A DNA stretch of 64,000 bases from Sandaracinobacter neustonicus. GTDB lineage: Bacteria > Pseudomonadota > Alphaproteobacteria > Sphingomonadales > Sphingomonadaceae. The stretch's first letter is position 1; each line of letters begins with the position of its first letter. The position numbers and the translations under genes were made by a program. Where the stretch lies: contig NZ_VFSU01000028.1 in the NCBI RefSeq assembly GCF_006385875.1, forward strand, positions 1 through 64,000, read 5' to 3'. Shown in pieces: positions 9,106 through 16,602 of the stretch. The notes beneath the pieces were generated by a model. The model had not been told where the DNA came from. It worked only from the letters and a program-made list of their open reading frames with translations, and did no database searches.

Positions 9106-9978
9106 TTATTTCGTCTTCAGTGCGGTGGCGATGCTCTGAGCAATCGGCACCGTGGCGCGGCCGATCAGCTTCGACAGCGCATGGCCGTCATCGAACAGCG
9201 CGCCGTTCGCGGCACCGGCATCCGAATCCGCCAGCAACTCAGCCAGCGGCACGGGCAGGCCCGCCCCGATCAGCGCGCCCTGATAATCGGCTTGCGGCAG
9301 GTTGACATACGGAATGTCGCGCCCCGTCTGGCTGGACAGTTCGGCCGCGAATTCGCCCAGCGTATAGGCGCTGTCCCCGGCCAGTTCATGCACCGTCAGC
9401 GCGCTTTCGTCGCCCGCCAGTGCCACGGCGGCGGCTTCGGCATAATCAGCGCGCGGGGCGCTGGCGATCCGGCCTTCGCCCGCCGCGCCATAGAGCGTGC
9501 CATTGGCCAGCGCAGCCGGGATACCAGCGGTGTAATTCTCGCTATACCAGCCGTTGCGCAACAGGCTGACATTCAGGCCGCTGGCAGCCAGCAGCGCTTC
9601 TGTCTGTCGATGCTCCTCGGCCAGCTCCAGCGCAGACCTGTCGGCGTTCAGCACGCTGGTATAGGCGATGTGCGCAACGCCCGCCGCCTTCGCCGCCTCG
9701 ATCACATTGCGGTGCTGCGCCACCCGGCTGCCCAGCGCGTTCGAGGAGATCAGCAGCAGCCGCTCCACCCCGGCCAGCGTGGCGGGCAGCGTTTCGGGCT
9801 TCTCATAATCGCCGCTGCGGACGGCAACGCCCGCCGGAAACAGCCCGGTGGCCCTCGCCGGATCGCGCACGATGGCCACCACATTGGCCGCGCCCACGCG
9901 GGCCGCCAGCGCGGGAACGATCAACCGGCCCAGCTCGCCGCTGGCACCGGTTACGGCATATTTGGGGGAAGATGTCAT
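9106..9978 (-). CDS. NAD(P)H-binding quinone oxidoreductase-like SDR (QorB/NmrA type)
   Basis: The product has 290 residues. YAVTGASGELGRLIVPAL near the N-terminus is the glycine-rich NAD(P) site of the atypical SDRs related to E. coli QorB. The start at 9978 has GGAG upstream on this strand; an extended frame to 10059 lacks similarity. QorB-type enzymes reduce quinones with NADPH. The gene is divergent from an HxlR-type regulator across a 104-bp gap, the same arrangement as qorB (ytfG) and ytfH in E. coli. That supports a redox or quinone-stress role and control by the neighbour. Confidence 0.85.
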   Translation of the reverse strand: MTSSPKYAVTGASGELGRLIVPALAARVGAANVVAIVRDPARATGLFPAGVAVRSGDYEKPETLPATLAGVERLLLISSNALGSRVAQHRNVIEAAKAAGVAHIAYTSVLNADRSALELAEEHRQTEALLAASGLNVSLLRNGWYSENYTAGIPAALANGTLYGAAGEGRIASAPRADYAEAAAVALAGDESALTVHELAGDSAYTLGEFAAELSSQTGRDIPYVNLPQADYQGALIGAGLPVPLAELLADSDAGAANGALFDDGHALSKLIGRATVPIAQSIATALKTK

Positions 9979-10004
9979 CTCGGTCTCCAGTCTCTGTTGT
10001 TTAC

Positions 10005-10024
10005 TAGGTCTCAAATAGAGACTA
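10005..10024. promoter_or_regulatory. Candidate operator between the SDR and HxlR genes
   Basis: TAGGTCTC and GAGACTA form an imperfect inverted repeat around a 5-base spacer in the middle of the 104-bp divergent gap. A dyad here is a natural binding site for the dimeric HxlR-type regulator encoded next door and could control both genes. The assignment is positional only. Confidence 0.4.
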
Positions 10025-10082
10025 AAGAAGATCAAGAAAAGACGGCACCTCGCTGTCACCAGGTTACCACGGAGTGCCCATC

Positions 10083-10556
10083 ATGAGCGCGCATCGAATA
10101 TTGGGGGATCGTTTCGCAGGCTGGCAAAAGCTAGCGTTGGATTCCAGCCAATGCCCCGTTCGCAACCTGCTGGACCGGATCGGCGATCGCTGGTCTCTGC
10201 TGATCCTCTGCGCTCTGGCGGCGGAGCCGCGCCGCTTCAGCGCGCTGGCGCGGGACGTGCCAGACATTTCGAAGCGGATGCTCACGCAAACGCTGCGCAC
10301 GCTGGAAACAGACGGGCTGGTTCATCGCGAGGTGGAGCCGAGCATCCCGCCCAAGGTCACCTATTCGCTCACACCGCTGGGCCAGAGCTTCGCCGGGCCC
10401 ATGCTGGGCCTGATCGATTGGGCGGAAGCGAATTTCGCGCAAGTGCAGGCAGCACGCCTGCGCTTCGCCGAAGCGGCCCGAACCTACTCCGCCAGCCTCT
10501 CCGCAATCGCCTCGCCCGCCGCAAAGCCGCTCGCCCACGCCCATTGGAAATTGTAG
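10083..10556 (+). CDS. HxlR-family transcriptional regulator
   Basis: The product has 157 residues. The winged-helix core is CPVRNLLDRIGDRWSLLILCAL..RRFSALARDVPDISKRMLTQTLRTLETDGLVHREV, the standard HxlR/DUF24 signature. C24, just before the first helix, is at the position of the redox-sensing cysteine of YodB/QorR-type members. The ATG at 10083 is chosen because GGAG lies 8 bases upstream; a GTG at 10074 is possible but would overlap that site. It probably represses the divergent quinone oxidoreductase-like gene in response to thiol-reactive electrophiles. Its last 73 bases overlap the convergent flavoprotein gene. Confidence 0.9.
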   Translation: MSAHRILGDRFAGWQKLALDSSQCPVRNLLDRIGDRWSLLILCALAAEPRRFSALARDVPDISKRMLTQTLRTLETDGLVHREVEPSIPPKVTYSLTPLGQSFAGPMLGLIDWAEANFAQVQAARLRFAEAARTYSASLSAIASPAAKPLAHAHWKL

Positions 10557-11680
10557 CCGCCCAGCCAGCCCGTCACATCCACCGCCTCGCCGATGCAATA
10601 GAGCCCCGGCACCCGCTTCGCCTCCATCGTGCGCTGCGAAAGCCCGTCCGTCGCGATTCCGCCCACCGTCACTTCCGCCTTGGCGAACCCCTCTGTCCCG
10701 TTCGGCCGGAACGCCCAGTCGCCCAGCCGCCGCTCCGCCGCCTGCAACGCCGCATCCTTCGCCCCGTGCAACTCGCCGATCCCCAGCCGCTCTGCCAGCA
10801 CATCCGCCAGCCGTTGCGGCAGCATCTCCGCCAGCGCCGAGCGCAACGCCGCCCTCGGCCGCTCCCGCTTCGCCGCCAGTAACCAGCCCGGCGCGGCATC
10901 CGGCAGGAAATCCACCGCAATCGCCTCGCCGGGCTGCCAGTAAGAGGAAATCTGCAAAATCGCCGGGCCAGATAGCCCGCGATGCGTGAACAAGGCCGCC
11001 TCGCGAAAAGCCGCGCCACCAGCCCGCGCCACCACGTCAGCCGCCACGCCGGACAATTCGCGGAATAGCGCCTCCTCCCCCGGCAGCGTCAGCGGCACAA
11101 GCGCCGGACGCGGCTGCACGATCTTCAGCCCGAACTGCCGCGCCACCCCATAGGCGAAATCCGTCGCCCCCAGCTTGGGAATGGAAGGCCCGCCCGTCGC
11201 CAGCACCAGCGCCGGAGCCGCAAACGCGCGCCCGCCCACATCCACCCGGAACCGCCCGTCCGCATGCGCCACGGCCTCTACCGCCTGCCCCAGCGCATAG
11301 CTCACGCCCCCAGCCGCGCACTCCTCCAGCAGCATCGCCACGATCTGCCGCGCAGAGCCGTCGCAGAACAGCTGCCCCAGCGTCTTTTCATGCCAGCCAA
11401 TGCCGTAACGATCGACCAACTCGATAAAATCCGCCGGACGATACCGCCCCAAGGCACTCTTCGCGAAATGCGGATTGGCCGACAAATAGCGCTCTGCCGC
11501 CGCCCCAACATTGGTGAAATTGCAGCGCCCGCCCCCCGAAATCAAAATCTTCCGCCCCACCTCCGGCGCATGATCCACCAGCAACACCCGGGCCCCGCGC
11601 TGCCCGGCCACCGCGGCACACATCAGCCCCGCCGCACCGCCGCCCAATATGATCGCGTCGTAAGTCTGAGGTTGGTTCAT
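10484..11680 (-). CDS. BaiN/HI0933-family NAD(P)/FAD-dependent oxidoreductase
   Basis: The product has 398 residues. The N-terminal AIILGGGAAGLMCA is the FAD Rossmann motif. KILISGGGRCNFTN is the hallmark of the HI0933/YhiN/BaiN flavoproteins, and GLYCIGEAVDVTGWLGGYNFQWAWASG closes the FAD site at the C-terminus. The physiological substrate is unknown for most members. The gene is convergent with the HxlR regulator, and their 3' coding ends overlap by 73 bp. Upstream is a 0.6-kb gap filled by a composite repeat, which separates it from the divergent thiolase-like gene. Confidence 0.92.
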   Translation of the reverse strand: MNQPQTYDAIILGGGAAGLMCAAVAGQRGARVLLVDHAPEVGRKILISGGGRCNFTNVGAAAERYLSANPHFAKSALGRYRPADFIELVDRYGIGWHEKTLGQLFCDGSARQIVAMLLEECAAGGVSYALGQAVEAVAHADGRFRVDVGGRAFAAPALVLATGGPSIPKLGATDFAYGVARQFGLKIVQPRPALVPLTLPGEEALFRELSGVAADVVARAGGAAFREAALFTHRGLSGPAILQISSYWQPGEAIAVDFLPDAAPGWLLAAKRERPRAALRSALAEMLPQRLADVLAERLGIGELHGAKDAALQAAERRLGDWAFRPNGTEGFAKAEVTVGGIATDGLSQRTMEAKRVPGLYCIGEAVDVTGWLGGYNFQWAWASGFAAGEAIAERLAE

Positions 11681-11702
11681 GCGTTGCCCCTAGCCGCAAT
11701 TT

Positions 11703-12173
11703 GCCTCCGGCGGGCAGGGAAATGATTTCCCTGCACCCTCGAACTTTGCGTTGCGCCCCAACTTCCACGTCGTGCGGGTGATCAGATTCGATTGCCTGCG
11801 GCGCTACGTAGGCTCTCTCTCCCCGTTGGGGAGAGAGATGGAGAGAGATGGAGAGAGGGGGCAACGTGGGGGTCCGATCCACAAGCCTCCCCACCCGCTC
11901 AGCCTGAGCTTGTCGAAGGCCCCAGAGCAAGCCCGCCAACGTCATCACACCCACAACCGTCACCCCGGACCTGATCCGGGGTGACGTCATGGTGCTGGAG
12001 AGGCGGGGGGGACATGCTCCAAAGCGCCGCAGGCAATAACTCCCAGCCTCGCGCCCGACGGATGGCCCCCACCCCAACCCCTCCCCTGCAGGGGAGGGGC
12101 TAAGAGAAACTCCGGGGGTGCAGGGGCGTCACGCCCCTGCCGGGTCCCGGGCAGCGCCCGGGCCGCCGGAGGC
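11703..12173 (+). repeat. Composite intergenic repeat, copy 3 (471 bp)
   Basis: It starts with GCCTCCGGCGGGC at 11703 and ends with a 12/13 match to its reverse complement at 12173. The internal modules follow the usual order: GGGAAA/TTTCCC hairpin, TTCGATTGCCTGCGGCGC, CTCTCCCC palindrome with a small GGAGAGAGAT duplication, CCGCTCAGCCTGAGC at 11895, a single CCCCGGACCTGATCCGGGG palindrome, CGCCGCAGGCAATAA, the GC-rich palindrome near 12071-12101, and a GGGGCG/CGCCCC hairpin. This is the only copy between divergent genes, so it lies in a promoter region. Confidence 0.88.
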
Positions 12174-12269
12174 CTCCCCCGCCTCCAACATCCCCATCAC
12201 CCCCCGAAAAAACCGCTAGCTGCCCACGCCCTCCGGCTTCCCCTAACCCTCCGCTCAAGGAGACCCACA

Positions 12270-13781
12270 TTGAGCATCGATCCACGCACCCCCGTTCTTG
12301 TCGGCATCGCGCAGAGTGTCGATCGCACCTCGGAACCGGGGCAGGGGCTGTCCCCGCAGGAGATGATGGCGGCGGTGTCGCGCGCGGCGATTGCGGATGC
12401 GGGCGGGCAGGGGATTGCGGGCGCGATCGATTGCGTCACCGTGGTGCGGCTGTTTCAGGATTCGGGGTTCGGCGCGCCGTTCGGCAAGCAGAACAACCTG
12501 CCATGGGCGGTGGCCAGCCGCATCGGCGCCACGCCGAAGCGCAGCCTTTACGGCCCGGTTGGCGGCAACTCGCCGCAGATGCTGGTGAACCATTTCGCGG
12601 AACTGATCACGCAGGGCGACCATGATGTCGTGCTGCTGACAGGGTGTGAGCCGCTGCGCTCGCAGGCCCGCGCACAGAAGGCCGGGCTGAAGCTGGATTG
12701 GGCGGAGGAAAGCCCGGAGCCGGCCGAGCAATGGCCGGAAAAGACGACTTACGCCACACCGCATGAAATCCAGCACGGCATCGCCCTGCCAGTGAACATC
12801 TACCCGCTGTTCGAAAATGCGCTGGGCGTGCATTACGGCCGCGATCCGCTCGGCCACCGCAGGGCCATCGGCGAACTGATGGCGCGCTTCACGCAGGTGG
12901 CGGCGAAGAACCCCTATGCCCAGCTGCCCATCGCCCGCACCGCGGAGGAGATTATCGCGCCAGAGGGGGACAACCGTTATATCGGCTATCCCTACACCAA
13001 ATATCTGAACGCAAACATGTTCGTGGATCAGGCGGCAGCCCTGCTGCTGATGAGCACGGAAGCGGCGGACCGGCTGGGGGTGCCACAGGACAAGCGCGTT
13101 TACCTGCACGGCAACGCCGACACGCATGAGAAGATTCTCGTCACGGAGCGGGTGGATTATCACTCCTCCCCGGCGGTGCGCATCGGTGCGGCCCATGCGC
13201 TGAAGCAGGCGGGCATCACGCCCGCCGATCTGGCGCATATGGATATCTACAGCTGCTTCTCCAGCGCGGTGGAGGTGGCGGCGGATGAAATCGGCATCGC
13301 GCAGGACGATCCTCGCGGCCTCACGCTGACGGGCGGGCTGCCCTATTTCGGTGGCCCCGGAAACAATTATTCCATGCACGGCATCGCCGAAGTGGCCGCC
13401 CGCTGCCGCGCCAACCCCGGTGCCTATGGGCTGGTGTTCGCCAACGGCGGCTTCCTCACGAAACACAGCTTCGGCGTGTGGAGCACCACCCCCAAAGCCT
13501 TCAGCCGCACCGATCCGGCCAGCTATCAGCGCGAGATCGACGCCATGCCCAGCCCGGCCCTCATCGAAAAGCCGGAGGGGGAGGGCGTGATCGAGACCTT
13601 CACCGTCGTCCACCACAAGGGCGAACCCGCCTTCGCCCTGCTGATCGGCCGACTGGCAGACGGCAGCCGCTTCCTCGCGCAAATCCACGACAACCCCGGC
13701 AGCCTGATCGACGTCCCCGTGATTGGCCGTAAGGTGCGGGTAAAGCCGACGGATACGGTGAACATCGCCACCATGGCCTGA
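12270..13781 (+). CDS. Thiolase-superfamily acetyl-CoA acetyltransferase-like protein
   Basis: The product has 503 residues. Thiolase-fold features include VLVGIAQSVDR, a mid region ending DMDIYSCFSSAVEVAADEIG-like (HMDIYSCFSS), and FANGGFLTKHSFGVW near the C-terminus. An extra C-terminal domain (from about 420) is the accessory domain seen in long acetyl-CoA acetyltransferase-like proteins. The classical nucleophilic Cys near residue 90 is not evident; C378-type positions are also unclear, so catalysis may differ from that of biosynthetic thiolases. The start is TTG at 12270, seven bases after AAGGAG. The gene stands alone between two repeat-bearing gaps. The substrate is unknown. Confidence 0.8.
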   Translation: MSIDPRTPVLVGIAQSVDRTSEPGQGLSPQEMMAAVSRAAIADAGGQGIAGAIDCVTVVRLFQDSGFGAPFGKQNNLPWAVASRIGATPKRSLYGPVGGNSPQMLVNHFAELITQGDHDVVLLTGCEPLRSQARAQKAGLKLDWAEESPEPAEQWPEKTTYATPHEIQHGIALPVNIYPLFENALGVHYGRDPLGHRRAIGELMARFTQVAAKNPYAQLPIARTAEEIIAPEGDNRYIGYPYTKYLNANMFVDQAAALLLMSTEAADRLGVPQDKRVYLHGNADTHEKILVTERVDYHSSPAVRIGAAHALKQAGITPADLAHMDIYSCFSSAVEVAADEIGIAQDDPRGLTLTGGLPYFGGPGNNYSMHGIAEVAARCRANPGAYGLVFANGGFLTKHSFGVWSTTPKAFSRTDPASYQREIDAMPSPALIEKPEGEGVIETFTVVHHKGEPAFALLIGRLADGSRFLAQIHDNPGSLIDVPVIGRKVRVKPTDTVNIATMA

Positions 13782-13787
13782 GGAAAA

Positions 13788-13847
13788 GCCCCTCCCGTTG
13801 ACGCTTCGCGTCAGCTTCGCTTCGAGGGGAGGGGTTGGGGTGGGGGC
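13788..13847 (-). repeat. Solitary GC-rich palindrome module
   Basis: This is the palindrome module of the composite repeats, standing alone and in the opposite orientation to all the composite copies. The CCCCTCCC/GGGAGGGG arms enclose a second hairpin with stem TGACGC/GCGTCA. It begins seven bases after the thiolase-like stop codon. The remaining 100 bases before the next gene show nothing else. Confidence 0.75.
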
Positions 13848-13950
13848 GCGCCACAGGCACGACCTTGCCGAAATAGCAGGCAGGCCCACTCGCACACCTG
13901 CAATCCATCGCCCATAGTCGGCCGCACCGCAGGAATCCGAAGGGGCCGCC

Positions 13951-15114
13951 ATGATCTTCCCGTTGCGTCGCATGGCCCTGTTGCTGGCGCTGGCGCTGGT
14001 GCAGCCCGGCGCGGGGATGGCCCGCCCGGCCTCCCACGCAACCGCCACGCAACTCGCCCCCGCCTTCGCCGAGGCGGAGCGCTGGGTCGGCAAGGCCTTC
14101 CCCGGCGCGGTGCTGGCGGTGGGGAAGGGCGGGCGCGCGCCGGAGATCAGGGCGTTCGGCCGTATCAGCAGCGCTCCGGACGCGCCGCCGATGCCGGTGG
14201 ACGCTATCTTCGATCTCGCCTCGCTCACCAAGGTCGTGGCCACCACCACGGCCGCCGCGCTGCTGGTGGATCGCGGCCGGCTCGATCTCGACACGCCCGT
14301 GGCTCGCTACCTACCAGAGTTCGGCGGCGCGCCCGGCCATGACGCCATCACCGTGCGCGATCTGCTCGCCCACAGTTCCGGCCTTGCCCCCGAAGGCGAA
14401 CATTGGCGCAAGGCGCGCTCAAAAGCGGAGATACTGGCCGCCATCAACAGCATGACCGTCGAAGCGCCACCGGGCACGAAATCCGTTTATCGCGACGAAA
14501 ATCTGATCCTGATGGCGGAGATCATCAGCCGCATCTCCGGCCAGCCATTCGACCGCTTCGTGGCGCGCAACATCTTCCGCCCGCTGGGCATGGCAGACAC
14601 CGGCTTCAATCCCGCCCCCGCCCTGCTGCCGCGCATTCCCCCCACCGAGCAGGACAACCGCCTGCGCAACCGGCTGGTGCATGGCGAAGTGCATGACGAA
14701 AACGCCTATCTGATGGGCGGAGTCGCGGGCCACGCCGGGCTGTTCTCCACCGCCGCCGATCTGTCTCGCCTCGCCCGGCTTTGGCTGAACGGCGGCTCGG
14801 CGAACGGCCGCCGCCTGATGAAGCCGCAAACCATCGCGCTGTTCATGGCCCGGCAAAACCGCCCCGAAACCAGCACCCGCGCGCTCGGCTGGGACACGCC
14901 CACCCTGCCCGGCGGCTTCGCCTCAGACCTCGCTTCGCCGCGCGCCATCCTCCACACCGGCTTCACCGGCACCTCAATCTACATAGACCCGGACCGCCGC
15001 GCCACCATCATCCTGCTCTCCAACCGGGTGAACCCCACGCGGGAGAATGTCGAAATCCGTGCCGCGCGGATCGCTATCCACAAAGCGGTGCTGGAGGCGC
15101 TGGACGGGCGGTAG
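13951..15114 (+). CDS. Secreted serine hydrolase (class C beta-lactamase fold)
   Basis: The product has 387 residues. An N-terminal signal segment (about 1-24) is followed by a beta-lactamase/transpeptidase-like domain. The nucleophile motif is SLTK (91-94, S-x-x-K). The second motif is Y180-R-D in VYRDENL, and the third is HTGFTGTS near residue 336. These fit the EstB/AmpC-like hydrolase group (S12), which includes esterases, D-Ala peptidases and true beta-lactamases. Nothing in the sequence proves antibiotic hydrolysis. It probably acts in the periplasm or at the outer membrane. No regulator of the AmpR type is adjacent. Confidence 0.87.
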   Translation: MIFPLRRMALLLALALVQPGAGMARPASHATATQLAPAFAEAERWVGKAFPGAVLAVGKGGRAPEIRAFGRISSAPDAPPMPVDAIFDLASLTKVVATTTAAALLVDRGRLDLDTPVARYLPEFGGAPGHDAITVRDLLAHSSGLAPEGEHWRKARSKAEILAAINSMTVEAPPGTKSVYRDENLILMAEIISRISGQPFDRFVARNIFRPLGMADTGFNPAPALLPRIPPTEQDNRLRNRLVHGEVHDENAYLMGGVAGHAGLFSTAADLSRLARLWLNGGSANGRRLMKPQTIALFMARQNRPETSTRALGWDTPTLPGGFASDLASPRAILHTGFTGTSIYIDPDRRATIILLSNRVNPTRENVEIRAARIAIHKAVLEALDGR

Positions 15115-15139
15115 GTTTGCGCGGCGGGGAGTGTGTTTG

Positions 15140-15634
15140 CGCGCCGCGCGGCCAAGGGCTTTGCCCTTGGAACCCAGCAGGGAAATGATTTCCCTGCACC
15201 CTCAACATTTGCGTTGCGCCTGAACTCTCACGTCGTCTGAGTGATCAGATTCAATTGCCTGCGGCGCTACGTGGCTCTCTCCCCCTGCAAGGGGGAGAGT
15301 TGGAGAGGGGGTGTCACCGGTCGGCCTGATCCGCAACATCCCCACCAACCACAACCGTCACTCCGGACTTGATCCGGGGTCCAGCTGATCTTCGGCAACG
15401 TGGGAGAAGAAAGCGGGGCCCCGGATCAAGTCCGGGGTGACGGGTGGAGAACGCAGGGCGCTCCCCGAAGCGCCGCAGGCCATAAATCCCAACCTCGCGC
15501 GCAGCGGATGGCCCCCACCCCAACCCCTCCCCTCGAAGCGAAGCTGACGCGAAGCGTCAACGGGAGGGGCTCAGAAAACTAAGGGGGTGCAGGGGCGTCA
15601 CGCCCCTGCCGGGGTGAAGGGGCAGGGCCCCTTC
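15140..15634 (+). repeat. Composite intergenic repeat, copy 4
   Basis: This copy has a different pair of end hairpins. On the left, CCAAGGGC-TTT-GCCCTTGG (about 15152-15170) replaces the GCCTCCGG end. On the right, GAAGGGGC-AGG-GCCCCTTC (15616-15634) replaces the CCGGAGGC end and overlaps the stop codon of the next gene. The internal order is kept: GGGAAA/TTTCCC hairpin, TTCAATTGCCTGCGGCGC, CTCTCCCC region, the CCCCGGACTTGATCCGGGG inverted pair (about 15361-15440), CGCCGCAGGC, the GC-rich palindrome with inner TGACGC hairpin, and a GGGGCG/CGCCCC hairpin. Confidence 0.86.
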
Positions 15635-16169
15635 ATTTCCTCGAAACAGGCACAACCTCAACAATCGGCGGCTTCTTCTCCGCCGCCTCCGCCGCTCGCA
15701 CCATCTCTACCAGCGCGGTCGCCTGCTGGTCGAACAGGCGGAAGCTGTCGGTGAAGGCGGCCACCGAAATGCCGGGCTTCATCATCGAAAGATCATAGGC
15801 GAGGATCGGGTCGCCCTCTTCATCCAGGCTCAGCGTGGCGAAGCGCTTTTCCTGATTGAAGGCGTTCACCTGTTGCAGTGTCAGCTTATGCTCGGTGCCA
15901 ATGCCCACTTGCAGCCGCACGCCGAGGCAGTCGCTGCCGTCGTCCATGCAATCGAAGAACCAGATGCGCCCGGCGTAGCCGCCGAAGCCGGTGGCGATGC
16001 TCGGGTCTCCGGCTTCGTCGGTTTCCAGCAGGCCGGGGCGGCCAAGCTGGCGCACCACTTCGGCGATTTTCGCCGGTTGCGCCGCCGTCAGCAGCGCCGT
16101 GTCGGGCACCTCTGCCGCCGCCGCTGGTGCGGCCAGCAGCGCCAGTGCGATCAGCCCCGCTTTTCCCAT
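15633..16169 (-). CDS. Secreted YbjN-domain protein
   Basis: The product has 178 residues. It has a signal peptide (about 1-19, MGKAGLIALALLAAPAAAA). The rest resembles YbjN-type domains: RIWFFDCMDDGSDCLGVRLQVGI, then LTLQQVNAFNQEKRFATLSLDEEGDPILAYDLSM. YbjN folds resemble type III secretion chaperones, and no catalytic activity is known. It starts inside the last codons of holC (19-bp overlap), so it is translated from the pepA-holC transcript. A repeat hairpin runs into its stop codon. Confidence 0.75.
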   Translation of the reverse strand: MGKAGLIALALLAAPAAAAEVPDTALLTAAQPAKIAEVVRQLGRPGLLETDEAGDPSIATGFGGYAGRIWFFDCMDDGSDCLGVRLQVGIGTEHKLTLQQVNAFNQEKRFATLSLDEEGDPILAYDLSMMKPGISVAAFTDSFRLFDQQATALVEMVRAAEAAEKKPPIVEVVPVSRK

Positions 16170-16600
16170 CCGCCCCGCTCATTCTGTTGCCAATAGCTGC
16201 GGGTCAGTTCCTCGCGGCTGCCCAGCGCCTTCCAGTCCAGCCGGGCGCGCTCATGCGCCGGGCTGCCGTCCTCGAACAGGTTCAGCACCCGATCGAAGCC
16301 GTCCATCGCGCCGGGCACGCCCGCTTCAAGGCTCAACAACAACTTCGCCCCGTTAACCGGCTCCGCTGTCTCCGACAGCAGGATCGGCTGCTCGCTGTCA
16401 TACGCGCCACCGGCCAGCGCGTGGGGCAGGAAGCTGTCCGCCACCTGCGTCCACAACGCCTTGTCCAGCGCCTCCAGCCGGGCGCGTTCGCCGACGATCA
16501 GCAGCCGCCCGCCGCTTTCCAGTGCCTTGGCACAGAGGCGGACGGCTACCTCCGCCGCAGGTGCGCGGGTGCAGTGATAGAAGCCGATGTCCAGCGCCAA
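16151..16600 (-). CDS. holC: DNA polymerase III chi subunit
   Basis: The product has 149 residues. ALDIGFYHCTRAPAAEVAVRLCAKALESGGRLLIVGERARLEALDKALWT matches the chi subunit of the clamp-loader complex, which bridges tau-psi and SSB at the fork. The start is most likely TTG at 16600, two bases after the pepA stop codon. Upstream in the frame there is no ATG that preserves the family N-terminus. The pepA-holC neighbourhood is classic in proteobacteria. It is probably translationally coupled to pepA. Confidence 0.88.
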   Translation of the reverse strand: MALDIGFYHCTRAPAAEVAVRLCAKALESGGRLLIVGERARLEALDKALWTQVADSFLPHALAGGAYDSEQPILLSETAEPVNGAKLLLSLEAGVPGAMDGFDRVLNLFEDGSPAHERARLDWKALGSREELTRSYWQQNERGGWEKRG

Positions 16601-16602
16601 GC

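Noticed and set aside
13951-15114. A dedicated class C beta-lactamase resistance gene
   Set aside because: The motifs fit the wider S12 esterase/peptidase group, there is no AmpR neighbour, and the sequence does not identify a beta-lactam substrate.
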